A DNA stretch of 64,000 nucleotides from CAZUCE01 sp964619265 (GTDB lineage Bacteria > Planctomycetota > UBA1135 > GCA-002686595). Below are positions 18,010 to 26,703 of this stretch, piece after piece (position 1 is the stretch's first letter; each line of letters starts with the position of its first letter). The stretch is taken from assembly GCA_964619265.1 (NCBI GenBank), contig CAZUCE010000010.1, forward strand, positions 60,927 through 124,926, in the 5' to 3' direction. The translations under genes and the position numbers were made by a program. The notes under the pieces were generated by a model. The model saw only the letters and a list, made by a program, of their open reading frames with translations, ran no database searches and had not been told where the DNA came from.

Positions 18010-19091
18010 TCGATCGAATCCAAGCAGCAGCCGGAACGAACTCTCCAGGCGGCCCGGCTCCCGCCGACACGCTGCTCGAGTCGCTCGGGCTGGAGATCGG
18101 GCGCGACACCTACCTGCAGGATCCGTTGTTCCTGCTGGTCTTTCCGGTCGGTTTGGTGATTTGGCTCATGGCCTCAAGGCGTAAGCCGCGCGCTAGCGTT
18201 GGAGCCCTGGAAGGCGAGTCGTTGCCCCGCACCCTGCGGCAGCACCTGGAGTTTCTTGCGCCCCTGTTGGCTGCGGCGGGTCTGGCCCTGTTGTCGATCG
18301 CTCTGTCGAGGCCGCTGCGCGCAAACGACTCGAGAACCGATGTTTCGGAGGGCGTCGACATCCTGTGCCTGGTCGACCGTTCGGGTTCGATGCGCTATGA
18401 AGACTTGGAGCCCGGGCGCAGTCGGTTGACGGTTGTCAAAGATGTGGTCGCGGATTTTGCGGCGCGCCGCATGAACGATCGGGAGGGCGCTGCCGACGCG
18501 GTCGGCCTGCTGATTTTCGCTCGCTATCCCGAGTTGCGCTGTCCGCAGACTCTGGATTCGGACGCCTTGACAGGCTTTCTCAAGGACGTGCGCCGGGTGG
18601 AACGCAAGGAGGAAGACGGTACCGCGATCGGTCGAGCGCTCGCCAAGGCGGTTTCGCTGCTGGCCGATTCGGATGCGAAGTCACGGGTGGTCGTGCTGCT
18701 CACCGACGGCGAGAACACCGTCGACGACATCACGCCGATCCAGGCGGCGAAACTCGCGGCCGAGCGGGACGTGCGCGTTTACACGATCTTGGCCGGTCGC
18801 TACCAGTACGTGCAGGATCCCTTCGGGGGCGTTCGGCCGATCGACGCCGAGCTCGATGAATCGGACCTGCGCGCGATCGCTGAAATCACGGAGGGCCAGT
18901 TCTTCCGGGCCCGGGACAAACGTGACCTGGAGGCGATTTACGCCGACATCGAGGAGCTGGAGCGCACGCCTCGCGAGCACCTGCGATCGGTCGAAACGAC
19001 CGAGTTGTATCTGCCGTGGTTGCTCAGCGGTCTGTTGGCCTATGCAGCGGCCTGGTTGCTGCGGGCGACCTGGTTCGGGAGGCTCGTCTAA
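18006..19091 (+). CDS. batA: VWA-domain membrane protein BatA-like
   Basis: 361 residues, GTG start in a GTGA overlap. Two N-terminal transmembrane helices (FLLVFPVGLVIWLMA near residue 40; LAPLLAAAGLALLSIAL near 80) precede a von Willebrand factor A domain. The MIDAS residues are all visible: CLVDRSGSM (D-x-S-x-S, about residue 120), the Thr in EDGTAIGRAL and the Asp in LLTDGEN. A final TM helix (LLSGLLAYAAAWLLRATWF) ends the protein. This topology is that of BatA, which interacts with BatB and MoxR at the inner membrane in the aerotolerance system. The gene is followed by a 1-base gap to batB, the only junction in the operon that is not a 4-base overlap. Confidence 0.9.
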   Translation: MIDRIQAAAGTNSPGGPAPADTLLESLGLEIGRDTYLQDPLFLLVFPVGLVIWLMASRRKPRASVGALEGESLPRTLRQHLEFLAPLLAAAGLALLSIALSRPLRANDSRTDVSEGVDILCLVDRSGSMRYEDLEPGRSRLTVVKDVVADFAARRMNDREGAADAVGLLIFARYPELRCPQTLDSDALTGFLKDVRRVERKEEDGTAIGRALAKAVSLLADSDAKSRVVVLLTDGENTVDDITPIQAAKLAAERDVRVYTILAGRYQYVQDPFGGVRPIDAELDESDLRAIAEITEGQFFRARDKRDLEAIYADIEELERTPREHLRSVETTELYLPWLLSGLLAYAAAWLLRATWFGRLV

Positions 19092-19092
19092 C

Positions 19093-20145
19093 GTGAACGT
19101 TTGCTCTAGTCATTGGAACTTGGCGACCGAACTCGCCTGGCAGCGCCCGACCTGGATTCTGTTCGCTGCCCTTGGCGCGGTGGTGGTCGTCGTGGGGGGC
19201 ACGTTGGCCCGGCGCCGCGCCGCACGCGCGCGCGCGGCGTTTGCGCCCCAGCGCCTGGCCGTCTTTCTACGGGAGGCCGATCCTTCCCGGCGTGGAGTGC
19301 GCATCGCCTGCGCCGGATTCGCCCTCACCCTGCTCGGTGTTGCGGCCGCCGGTCCGGTCTTCGGCGTGCGCGAGCGACGGGTGGTTGCGCGCGGCCTGGA
19401 CCTGGTGGTGTGCTTGGACACGTCGCGATCCATGTTGGCGCGCGATCTCAAACCCAGCCGCTTCGATCGAGCGAAGCGCGAAATCCACGACCTGCTCAAT
19501 TCGGCCGGGGGGGACCGCATCGCGCTGATCGCCTTCTCCGGAGACGCCCGCGACGTGGCGCCGCTCACCCGCGACCGGAGCGTGCTTGGAGATCTGGTGG
19601 ACCGCGTCCATCTGGCGGACAACCGCCTCGGCGGAACCGATCTGGGCGTGGCGCTCGAGCGTGCGCTCGAGCTGTTCGATGGCCGCAGCGGTGCGCACGA
19701 AGCCATCGTGCTGCTCACCGACGGCGAGGACTTGTCCGGCCGGGGAGCCGAGGTCGCAGCCCAGGCTGCCGAGCGCGGGATCGGGGTATTTGTCGTCGGC
19801 ATCGGCACTGCGGCCGGCGGCAAGCTTCCGATCGCGACCGGCGACGGCGAGTCGTTCCTGGTTGGCCCAGACGGCGAGGAAGTTGTCAGCCGGCTGGAAG
19901 GGGAGAGCCTCAAGCGTCTCGCGGACTCCGCGGGCGGCTCCTACCGATCCACCGAGCAGTCGCCGCGGCCGCTGTTCGAGCTCTACGACAAGCGCATCTC
20001 GCGGCTCGACCGTCGCAATCTCGAGGGCGGGCTCGAACGGGTGCCCCTCGAACGATTCCAGTGGCCCTTGGCGGCGGCTCTGCTGTTGATTCTCTTTGAG
20101 CTGGCGTCGAGCGATCGACAACGGCCGGCGCGCTCCCAGCGGTGA
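19093..20145 (+). CDS. batB: VWA-domain membrane protein BatB-like
   Basis: 350 residues from a GTG one base after the batA stop; the open frame reaches further upstream but inside batA. A TM helix (WILFAALGAVVVVVGG) and a second (GVRIACAGFALTLLGVAAAG) come before the VWA domain. MIDAS elements are VVCLDTSRSM, GGTDLGVALERAL and LLTDGEDLSG. A C-terminal TM helix (WPLAAALLLILFELAS) completes the BatB topology. The pair BatA/BatB is expected to form a membrane complex with the other Bat proteins. It overlaps batC by 4 bases. Confidence 0.9.
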   Translation: MNVCSSHWNLATELAWQRPTWILFAALGAVVVVVGGTLARRRAARARAAFAPQRLAVFLREADPSRRGVRIACAGFALTLLGVAAAGPVFGVRERRVVARGLDLVVCLDTSRSMLARDLKPSRFDRAKREIHDLLNSAGGDRIALIAFSGDARDVAPLTRDRSVLGDLVDRVHLADNRLGGTDLGVALERALELFDGRSGAHEAIVLLTDGEDLSGRGAEVAAQAAERGIGVFVVGIGTAAGGKLPIATGDGESFLVGPDGEEVVSRLEGESLKRLADSAGGSYRSTEQSPRPLFELYDKRISRLDRRNLEGGLERVPLERFQWPLAAALLLILFELASSDRQRPARSQR

Positions 20146-21443
20146 TTCCGCGACATCCGATGAACTTTCTCCATCCGCTCTTACCGGTCGCTCTGGCCTT
20201 TGCGCCCGTCTTGCCGGCGGCCGCGCAGATCCCGGGCTCTCCCAGCGCAAACGCGACACCCTCCGCGGGTGACCTGGAGGCGGCCCAGCAGGCTGCCGCA
20301 GAGGCTGAAGCGGCGCGTGCTGCGGCTCGGGCGGAACGTCTCGAGGAACTGAGGTCTGCTGAGCTCGACGCAGCGGAACAGCGGCCTTCGGATCCCGCGG
20401 ACGCGAGCGCGGCGCTCGATCAGGCTCTGGAGGCCTTTGGACGCGGCGAACCGTTCCTGGCCGAATGGACCCTGGATCGCGGACTCGATCAACTGAGCAC
20501 GTCGCCCGGCGAGCAGCGTGAGGCAAATCGCGCGCTGTTGGAATTCGCTCGCGGGGCGCTTTTGGCAGAGCACACGGCGGACTGGCTTCAGGAGCTCGAT
20601 CCGGAGAGCACCGACCCACTCGACGTCGAAATCGCTCTCGAACGCGAAGAGCAGGCCGCAGAGGCCTTCGAGTTGGCCTTGGCACTGGGTGGCAACACCG
20701 AGATCGGCCGTCGCGCGGCTTACGACCTGGGCGCGCTGCGCTGCCGGATGTCCGAGCGCCTGTTTCGGGGTGTGCTGACCCAGGTCATGCTGAATAGCGA
20801 CGGGGAATCGCCGGCGAGCTTCCCCGAGGACTCGCCGGAGCGCGCGGCACTCGAGGTCGCGGCCGCGGGATTCCGCGAGGCCCGCGAGAGTCTGATCGGC
20901 CGTCTGCTGGTCGATTCCGCGCACGCGGACACCCGCGCCAATTTGGAGTGGGCCCAGCGGCGCTTGCGCGAGATCGAGCGGCTGCTCGAAACCGAGCCGC
21001 CGGAGGATCAAGAGGAACAGAGCCAGGATCAGGATCCTTCCGAAGACGACCAGGAGGAGAGCGAAGACTCCGAATCTGAAGACCCTGAACCGGACGATTC
21101 TGAATCTGAAGATTCTGAACAGGAAGACACGGATTCAGAAGACCCCGAAGAACAGGAGCCTTCCGAAGAACAAGAGAACCAGGAATCGGAGTCCGAGGAA
21201 CAGCAAGAAGAAGCTGCGCCTCCTGAGGGCGACACCACCGAGCCAGAGCACGAGCCGGCGCCGAACCCAGAGGAGTCCGGCGAATCTCCGGACCAACAAG
21301 CCACCGAAGTCGAAGAGGCCGAAATGTCCCAGGAAGAGATGGCACGGCTGCTCGACAAGCTGGCCGAAATCGAAGCGGCCCGCGAGGCGTTGCGAGAAGA
21401 ACTGTTCCGATCCCGGCGAGTGCCGGTGGAGCGAGACTGGTGA
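20142..21443 (+). CDS. batC: BatC-like TPR protein with long acidic region
   Basis: 433 residues from the GTG in a GTGA overlap; an ATG six codons later (20160) is an alternative that places the signal peptide (NFLHPLLPVALAFAPVLPAAAQ) directly at the N-terminus. Helical, TPR-like segments span about residues 45-285 (e.g. AAYDLGALRCRMSERLF, ADTRANLEWAQRRLREIERL). Then comes about 110 residues almost wholly of Glu, Asp, Ser, Gln and Pro. The end, RRVPVERDW, matches the V-E-x-D-W tail typical of BatC. The acidic tract is encoded by short degenerate repeats of GAA/GAT/TCT codons. Calcium or partner binding by the acidic tract is conjecture. Confidence 0.82.
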   Translation: MIPRHPMNFLHPLLPVALAFAPVLPAAAQIPGSPSANATPSAGDLEAAQQAAAEAEAARAAARAERLEELRSAELDAAEQRPSDPADASAALDQALEAFGRGEPFLAEWTLDRGLDQLSTSPGEQREANRALLEFARGALLAEHTADWLQELDPESTDPLDVEIALEREEQAAEAFELALALGGNTEIGRRAAYDLGALRCRMSERLFRGVLTQVMLNSDGESPASFPEDSPERAALEVAAAGFREARESLIGRLLVDSAHADTRANLEWAQRRLREIERLLETEPPEDQEEQSQDQDPSEDDQEESEDSESEDPEPDDSESEDSEQEDTDSEDPEEQEPSEEQENQESESEEQQEEAAPPEGDTTEPEHEPAPNPEESGESPDQQATEVEEAEMSQEEMARLLDKLAEIEAAREALREELFRSRRVPVERDW

Positions 21444-23203
21444 TCCCCGGGCTTTGGAACAGCGTTGTTCGAACGCTTCTGATCTGGTCGGTGTTGGCCG
21501 GCTTGGCCGCGGCCCAGGGCGAGGTTCGAATCAACAGTCAGCTCAAGCCTGGCGTGCTCAAGCTCGGCGGCCGGGCGACGCTGACCGTCTATGTGGAGGG
21601 TAGTACCCAGGCCGAACTGGTCGGGTTGCCCGAAGTCGAGGGCCTGAAGGTCGGCAAGGTCTACGGGCCCGATCGTCGCCAGCAAATGTCGATCGTCAAC
21701 GGCCGGCGCAGTTCGCGGGTGACGACGAGCTGGACGGTGGAGCTGTTTTCCGAGCGGCTCGGGACCTACGAAATTCCCGGCGCCACGGTGCGTGTGGGAG
21801 GGTCCGAATACCTGACGCCGCCGCGCGAGCTCCAGGTGGTGGAAGACTTGGTGGGTTCCGAATTGGGCCTGCTCGAGATCCGCGGCCCCGAAGGCGATCC
21901 GGTGGACGGTCAGCCGTTCCGAGTTGAGGTGACCTTCGGCTGGGTGGATGCGGCCCGAGCGTCGGTGAACTACGCCAATTTGATGCTCCCCTGGTGGGAT
22001 TCGCTGCAGGGCGCGATCGTGGACGAGGTTCCTCCTAAGCCTGGCGTCTCCCAGGTCGAACTCAATCTAAATCGCCGCCAGCGCATCAGCGTGGAGCAAC
22101 TGGATGGTCTGGTCCGCGATGGCCAGCGCTACCGCGGGTTCCGGTTCGCCATGGACGTGACGCCGGTGCGGGTCGGCGAGTTGGTCTTCCCCAGCAACTT
22201 TCTGGAATTCGGACAAGAGCGGCAGAGCTCGAGTTTCTTCAGCACTTCTTCGCAGCTCGTCGAGCAGTACTTCGTGAGCGCCGAAGACCTGGTCGTAAAC
22301 GTACGTGCGCTGCCGAAAGACGGGCAGCCGTTCGACTTCGTCGATGCGATCGGTCAATTCGAGATGCGGGCGACACCCAGTTCGCGCGACCTGACGGTCG
22401 GGGACACGCTCAAACTCACGGTGGACCTGGTTGGGACGGGGAACCTCGAGTTTTTGACGCCGCCCGAGCCCGATGCGGACGGAGCGTTCGGAGGCTTCCG
22501 GTACTTCGGATTCGTCGAGGAGAAGCTGCCCGGTCGCCGGCGATTGATCTACGACTTGGTGCCGATCGACGAGGACCTGAGCGAGATTCCGAGCCTCGAG
22601 CTGTCCTACTTTGATCCCGTTGAATCGGCCTACTCTCGGGCTGGAACCGATCCGATTCCGGTGCGGGTGCGGGCCATGGCCGGAGCCATGCCGCTCGAGG
22701 GCGAAGAGCGCGCGCGATTCGCGGAGGACATCGAGGACGTGCCGGCCAGCGCGCTGTTGCCCGACGGGGAGGGTCAAGGTGCGCCCCATGAATCGACTCT
22801 AGCGGCGGCCCTCGGTGGTTTGGCGCTCACCTGGTTCGCGCTGCGGACGGCGATGCGCCAGGGCGGGGCGGACCCGGGCAATGCCATCGATCGCCGAAGG
22901 CGCAAGGCGCTTGCCCATCTGGAACGTGAGTTGCGCACTTCGCTCGAGCCGGAGCGCGATCTTGGGGCTTGGAACGAGTTCTTGGCCGCACGAACCAAGG
23001 AGCCCGCCGAGGCTTGGTTCGGGCGTGACTCCATTCGTTGGGCCGAGGGTCCCCAAGGCGCGCGGCTGTCGGATGCATCGGTCGCGACCCTGACGAGGAT
23101 CAGCCACGATCTGGAATCGGCGGCCTACGGCGAGCGAGAGAATCGTGTCGAACGCGAGGAGCTGCTCGCGTCGGCCAAAGAGCTTTTGGAGGACGGACTG
23201 TGA
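21440..23203 (+). CDS. batD: BatD-like exported membrane protein
   Basis: 587 residues, GTG start in a GTGA overlap. A signal peptide (TLLIWSVLAGLAAAQG) is followed by several immunoglobulin-like beta domains: LKPGVLKLGGRATLTVYVEG (about 35-55) is the standard BatD opening, VTTSWTVELFSERLGTYEIP (about 93-112) the second standard element, and SSRDLTVGDTLKLTVDLVG (about 315) the later repeat. A transmembrane helix (LAAALGGLALTWFALRTAM, about 453-471) leads to a cytoplasmic helical tail. BatD is the large periplasmic component of the Bat system. It overlaps batE by 4 bases. Confidence 0.9.
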   Translation: MIPGLWNSVVRTLLIWSVLAGLAAAQGEVRINSQLKPGVLKLGGRATLTVYVEGSTQAELVGLPEVEGLKVGKVYGPDRRQQMSIVNGRRSSRVTTSWTVELFSERLGTYEIPGATVRVGGSEYLTPPRELQVVEDLVGSELGLLEIRGPEGDPVDGQPFRVEVTFGWVDAARASVNYANLMLPWWDSLQGAIVDEVPPKPGVSQVELNLNRRQRISVEQLDGLVRDGQRYRGFRFAMDVTPVRVGELVFPSNFLEFGQERQSSSFFSTSSQLVEQYFVSAEDLVVNVRALPKDGQPFDFVDAIGQFEMRATPSSRDLTVGDTLKLTVDLVGTGNLEFLTPPEPDADGAFGGFRYFGFVEEKLPGRRRLIYDLVPIDEDLSEIPSLELSYFDPVESAYSRAGTDPIPVRVRAMAGAMPLEGEERARFAEDIEDVPASALLPDGEGQGAPHESTLAAALGGLALTWFALRTAMRQGGADPGNAIDRRRRKALAHLERELRTSLEPERDLGAWNEFLAARTKEPAEAWFGRDSIRWAEGPQGARLSDASVATLTRISHDLESAAYGERENRVEREELLASAKELLEDGL

Positions 23204-24084
23204 ATTGGACCCAACGACTCGGACAACTTGCGTTCGCGGCACCGATGGCTCTCTGGGCTCTCCAGAGCTCAGCGGTTCCTGAAGCTGCGCTGTCGGAGGT
23301 GGGGGGAGCTTCGAACCTCGAGATCGCGCCGATCGAGGTGCCCGCCGAAACCGAAACTCCTACGCCTCACGAACTCAATCAGCGCTATACCGAGGCTGTC
23401 GATTTTTGGCGCGCCGGGGACCATGCGCGCGCAGGGGCGATGTGGAAGGCGCTCGAGGCCGACATCGGGCCAGCGCGCGAGCCAGGCCGCGACGAGAATC
23501 AGGTGTTCTCCCGTGCGGCCCTGTTCCATGCCCTGGGCAACGCCGAATTCCGCGCCGAGCACCCGCTTCAGGCGGCTGGCTACTACCTGCGGGCGCTCGA
23601 GCACAGCCCCCGGGATCGGAGTCTGCGTCGCAATCTGGCGCTGGCACGCACCGCAGCCGACCTGGATCTCAAGGACAAGCGTTCGACCCTGGAGCGTTTT
23701 GCTGGGATCGCCAATCCCTCCGAGGCGCGCTGGCTGGCGTTGCTGGGGCTGATACCGCTCGCGATCGGCGGGCTGGTCGAGGCTCTACGCGGTGGTCTGA
23801 TCGGGCGTCTGACCGCGATTGCCGGCCTCGTGGCGTCGCTGGTGCTCGCAACCCCGTACCTGTTCGATCGTTTTGGCCCCGAAGGCCCCAGGCTGCTGGT
23901 GACCAGTTCGGAGTCGGTCACCGCTCGCAGCGAGCCCCGCGGCGATGCAGCGCGGGTGGGGGAGGTCTCCCCCGGCGACCGTTTGACCGAGGTCGAGCGC
24001 TGGCCCGGCTGGGTTCGGGTCGAATTGAGCCCTGAACTTCGCGCCTGGGTTCCCGATTCGGGCGTGTTCGGGCTCGATCCTTAG
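23200..24084 (+). CDS. batE: BatE-like TPR/SH3 membrane protein
   Basis: 294 residues from the GTG in a GTGA overlap. After an N-terminal hydrophobic stretch there is a TPR region (about residues 55-155; ALFHALGNAEFRAEHPLQAAGYYLRAL), two transmembrane helices (WLALLGLIPLAIGGLVEAL and LTAIAGLVASLVLATPYLF) and a C-terminal SH3-type domain (TARSEPRGDAARVGEVSPGD, WVRVELSPELRAWVPDSGV). This TPR-TM-TM-SH3 order is that of BatE. It is the last gene of the operon; a weak hairpin (GTGGA / TCCAC, 24127-24142) just before selC is too short to call a terminator with confidence. Confidence 0.88.
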   Translation: MNWTQRLGQLAFAAPMALWALQSSAVPEAALSEVGGASNLEIAPIEVPAETETPTPHELNQRYTEAVDFWRAGDHARAGAMWKALEADIGPAREPGRDENQVFSRAALFHALGNAEFRAEHPLQAAGYYLRALEHSPRDRSLRRNLALARTAADLDLKDKRSTLERFAGIANPSEARWLALLGLIPLAIGGLVEALRGGLIGRLTAIAGLVASLVLATPYLFDRFGPEGPRLLVTSSESVTARSEPRGDAARVGEVSPGDRLTEVERWPGWVRVELSPELRAWVPDSGVFGLDP

Positions 24085-24147
24085 ACGGTCCGGGCAAGCG
24101 ATCCTTGCGAGGAGGCCGCCGAAGCCGTGGAATGACGTCCACGATGC

Positions 24148-24245
24148 GGGAGTGGATCGGTGCTGGTGTGCCGCCCGGTCTTCAAAGCCGGTAGGGTTCC
24201 GTGAACAGCGGGACCGGTGGGTTCGATTCCCATGCACTCCCGCCA
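24148..24245 (+). tRNA. selC: tRNA-Sec (anticodon UCA), CCA encoded
   Basis: The fold shows the features special to bacterial tRNA-Sec. There is a six-pair D stem (CGGTGC / GTGCCG), an anticodon stem CCGGT / GCCGG around loop CTTCAAA with anticodon TCA at 24182-24184, and a long variable arm (GGTTCCG / CGGGACC). The T loop is TTCGATT, and an extended acceptor pairs GGGAGTG with CACTCCC before discriminator G and an encoded CCA. The eighth acceptor position is G opposite G, a mismatch where an eighth pair is usual. Its presence implies that the organism inserts selenocysteine at UGA codons. No selA, selB or selD is seen in the window. Confidence 0.93.
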
Positions 24246-24309
24246 TTTCGCTCGCCCGCTCGGGTGGGCCTTCGGCAGGCAAGCCCCTCGGGCGACAGGC
24301 TAGAGCACG

Positions 24310-25341
24310 TTGAGCGAGTCGACGAACTACGAGGTGCGGGCCTACCGGCCTGGCGACGAGGAGGCGATCCTCGAGATGTTCAACCGGTGTTTCGCCGAGG
24401 TCGATCCGAACTTTGTCCCGCGTTCGATGGACGTCTGGCGCTGGCAGTATTTGGACAATCCGGCTGGCACGCAGATCTCGGTTGCGCACACGGCCGAAGG
24501 CGAACTGTTCAGTCACTACGCAGGGATTCCGCAGGTCGTTCAGTATCGGGGCGAGCGAGGGCGCATCAGTCAAGCCGTCGATTCGGTGACCGATCCACGC
24601 TTCCGTGCTGGCCTGAAGAAACCCGGCATGTTCGTGGTCCTCGGGCTCGACTACTGGTCCCGCTACGCCGGGGACGCTCCGGAGCGCGAGCCGATCGTGT
24701 GGGGGCTGCCGGTCCCTGTGGCTTGGCGCATGGGCGAGCGGTTCCTCGAATACACCTTGATCCGGTGCATCTCGCGACTCGTCCTGGATTTCGAAGACCC
24801 GCTGCCCGGTCGGGCGATCGACGCCGCGGCTGCGGCGACCTACGACGTTGAGCAGGTCTCCGCCGTTCCGGACGACATCGATCGACTCTTCGGGCTGGCC
24901 AGCGCGGGCCGGGGTCTGGTCACCGTGCGCGATCGCGACTACCTCACCTGGCGCTTTCTTACGCACCCCGAACGCACCTACGAACTGTGGACCGCGCGGG
25001 ATTCGGCGCGCGAACTGCGCGGCTACGCGGTCTATCGAACCGGGTCCTTCGATGGGGAAGAGTCCGGGCTCGTGGCCGACTGGTGGCTGGATCCATCTGC
25101 GGCTGGCTGCGGCGACGCACTGCTCCTCGCCCTGGCAGAACGCACCCGCGCCGCGGGCCAATCCAAGCTGCAAGCTCTGCTCGCGGACACCGCACCCGAG
25201 TGGTTGGCGTTCCAACGCCAGGGATTCCGAGCTGTTCGCACCGGCTATCCGCTGGTTGCGCGCCTGTTTCCGCGCCGGCTCGACGTGCCTTGGCTGCACG
25301 CGAACTGGTATCTCACCCTTGGCGACACCGATTTGGTCTGA
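24310..25341 (+). CDS. GNAT-fold acetyltransferase, copy 1
   Basis: 343 residues from a TTG; no better start with an upstream ribosome site was found, so the start is uncertain. The opening YEVRAYRPGDEEAILEMFNRCF is the typical first strand and helix of a GCN5-related N-acetyltransferase, followed by SHYAGIPQVVQYRG (beta strands 2-4), AVDSVTDPRFRAGLKKPGMF, which corresponds to the acetyl-CoA-binding region, and a second acetyltransferase-like half (about 190-330). The double-GNAT layout resembles Eis-like or sugar/antibiotic acetyltransferases, but the substrate is not identifiable. It lies 64 bases after selC and 8 bases before a paralogue. Confidence 0.7.
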   Translation: MSESTNYEVRAYRPGDEEAILEMFNRCFAEVDPNFVPRSMDVWRWQYLDNPAGTQISVAHTAEGELFSHYAGIPQVVQYRGERGRISQAVDSVTDPRFRAGLKKPGMFVVLGLDYWSRYAGDAPEREPIVWGLPVPVAWRMGERFLEYTLIRCISRLVLDFEDPLPGRAIDAAAAATYDVEQVSAVPDDIDRLFGLASAGRGLVTVRDRDYLTWRFLTHPERTYELWTARDSARELRGYAVYRTGSFDGEESGLVADWWLDPSAAGCGDALLLALAERTRAAGQSKLQALLADTAPEWLAFQRQGFRAVRTGYPLVARLFPRRLDVPWLHANWYLTLGDTDLV

Positions 25342-25349
25342 ACTGCGCC

Positions 25350-26363
25350 ATGGCGACCGCGAACTACGAGCTGCGTCCATTCCGGGACGGCGATGAACCC
25401 GGCCTCGTCGATTGTTTCAATCGAGTCTTCGTTCCGCTCGGCGCCAAGCCGCGCGAGCGAGCTGAAGTGGATTGGCTGCTGCACGGGAATCCGGAGGGGA
25501 TCCGGTTCTGGGTGGCGACGGCGCGAGCAGCGGGAGACGCTTCGGCCGGGACCGAACAAGTCGTCGGCACCTACGGCGCTATCCCGGTGCGCGTGGATGT
25601 GGGCGGTGAGCACGTTCACTTCCTGCACGCGATCGACAGCGCCATCGATCCTGCGCACCGCGCCGGACTCAAGCGCCCGGGACTGTTCGTTGAGCTGGCC
25701 ACGAAGTTCTACGAAGCTTGTTCGCAGCCGGACGACCATCCGCTCACCTATGGCATTCCGACCGAAGAGGCCTGGCGCATCGGGCGCAAGTTGCTCGACT
25801 ACGAATTGGTGCGTCCTCTGCCGGTTCACGTGTTCCCGCCCTTGGCAGGGCACGAAGTGCCCGCCGAGGTGGAGCGGATCGAGCGATTCGATGAGCAGGC
25901 TCTATGGCTCTACCACCGGATCGCCGCGCACCACCACGTGGCGCTCGAGCGCAACCCGGCGTATCTGAACTGGCGCTACGGCGACCATCCGCGCCACCGC
26001 TATCATCGCTTCGGATTGCGCGACGATGACGGCGTGCTGCGCGCGCTGGCGATCTTCCGAACGGCGGATCTGCTTCAGCAGCGATTGTGCGTGCTGGTCG
26101 ACTGGATGTGCCCGCCGGAGGATGAGGCCTACGCGGAACCCTTGATGCGTGCCGTGCAAGCAGTCGCCGCGGCCGAGGGGGCCAGCGCGGTGGTGAGCAG
26201 CGTTCCCGAATGGTCGTTCTGGTTTGAGCGTTTTCAACGACTGGGCGGCATGCTTCACCCGAGCCCGTGGTTCTGCGTGGTGCGCGTGAAGCACAAGCGC
26301 TTTGGAACCTGGCCGTTGCGCGATGGCTGGTGGTTTCAGTTGGGCGACACGGACAACGTCTAG
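25350..26363 (+). CDS. GNAT-fold acetyltransferase, copy 2
   Basis: 337 residues from the ATG eight bases after the upstream stop. It is a clear paralogue of the preceding gene: YELRPFRDGDEPGLVDCFNRVF against YEVRAYRPGDEEAILEMFNRCF; HAIDSAIDPAHRAGLKRPG against QAVDSVTDPRFRAGLKKPG; YGIPTEEAWRIGRKLLDYE against WGLPVPVAWRMGERFLEYT; and both end in LGDTD-N/L-V. Tandem duplication is the simplest origin. Both keep the first-half motif region, so neither looks broken. The function is unknown beyond acyl transfer from CoA (family inference). Confidence 0.7.
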   Translation: MATANYELRPFRDGDEPGLVDCFNRVFVPLGAKPRERAEVDWLLHGNPEGIRFWVATARAAGDASAGTEQVVGTYGAIPVRVDVGGEHVHFLHAIDSAIDPAHRAGLKRPGLFVELATKFYEACSQPDDHPLTYGIPTEEAWRIGRKLLDYELVRPLPVHVFPPLAGHEVPAEVERIERFDEQALWLYHRIAAHHHVALERNPAYLNWRYGDHPRHRYHRFGLRDDDGVLRALAIFRTADLLQQRLCVLVDWMCPPEDEAYAEPLMRAVQAVAAAEGASAVVSSVPEWSFWFERFQRLGGMLHPSPWFCVVRVKHKRFGTWPLRDGWWFQLGDTDNV

Positions 26364-26703
26364 GAGCCCGGGCTGAACGGGCCGCTCCGAGGTGCGCGAC
26401 CCTACTTGCGCTTCGGCTGGGCCGATCGCCGAGCGGAATTCAGCCGGTTAGCGAGTAGCGACCCCACCGGCCGGGAGCCTGCGAGGCTGTTGCTTGTGAC
26501 GAACTTCTGCATCGCACTTGGGCGGCGGGCGTGGCAATGCCGCTGAAGGCATGGGGGATGTCCCCATGGCGACTTTTTGAGTTTTGAGCTATGACGGAGC
26601 AAGGAAGCCCGCTCGGCGCCGCTCCGACCAGCTGGCTCCTGTTGCCTTCCCGTCTTCTTTGCGCTTTGTTTTGCGACCCGTACTCTGCAAATAAGCACCC
26701 CCG
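26364..26703. other. Intergenic region after the acetyltransferase pair
   Basis: 340 bases without a supported gene. It contains the hairpin terminator described separately and an AT-richer stretch (TTTGCGCTTTGTTTTGCG, then CAAATAAG) just before the FG-GAP gene that could hold its promoter. No clear -35/-10 pair or small RNA was recognised. Confidence 0.5.
26550..26578 (+). terminator. Probable rho-independent terminator
   Basis: A perfect 7-base stem CATGGGG / CCCCATG with a 5-base loop is followed five bases later by TTTTT. It lies downstream of the two acetyltransferase genes and would end their transcript before the FG-GAP gene. Confidence 0.6.

Noticed and set aside
24127..24142. Terminator after batE
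   Set aside because: Only a five-base stem without a U tract.
24085..26703. Genomic island inserted at selC
   Set aside because: No integrase, no repeat of the tRNA 3' end and no clear change in base composition, so insertion at the tRNA is not supported.
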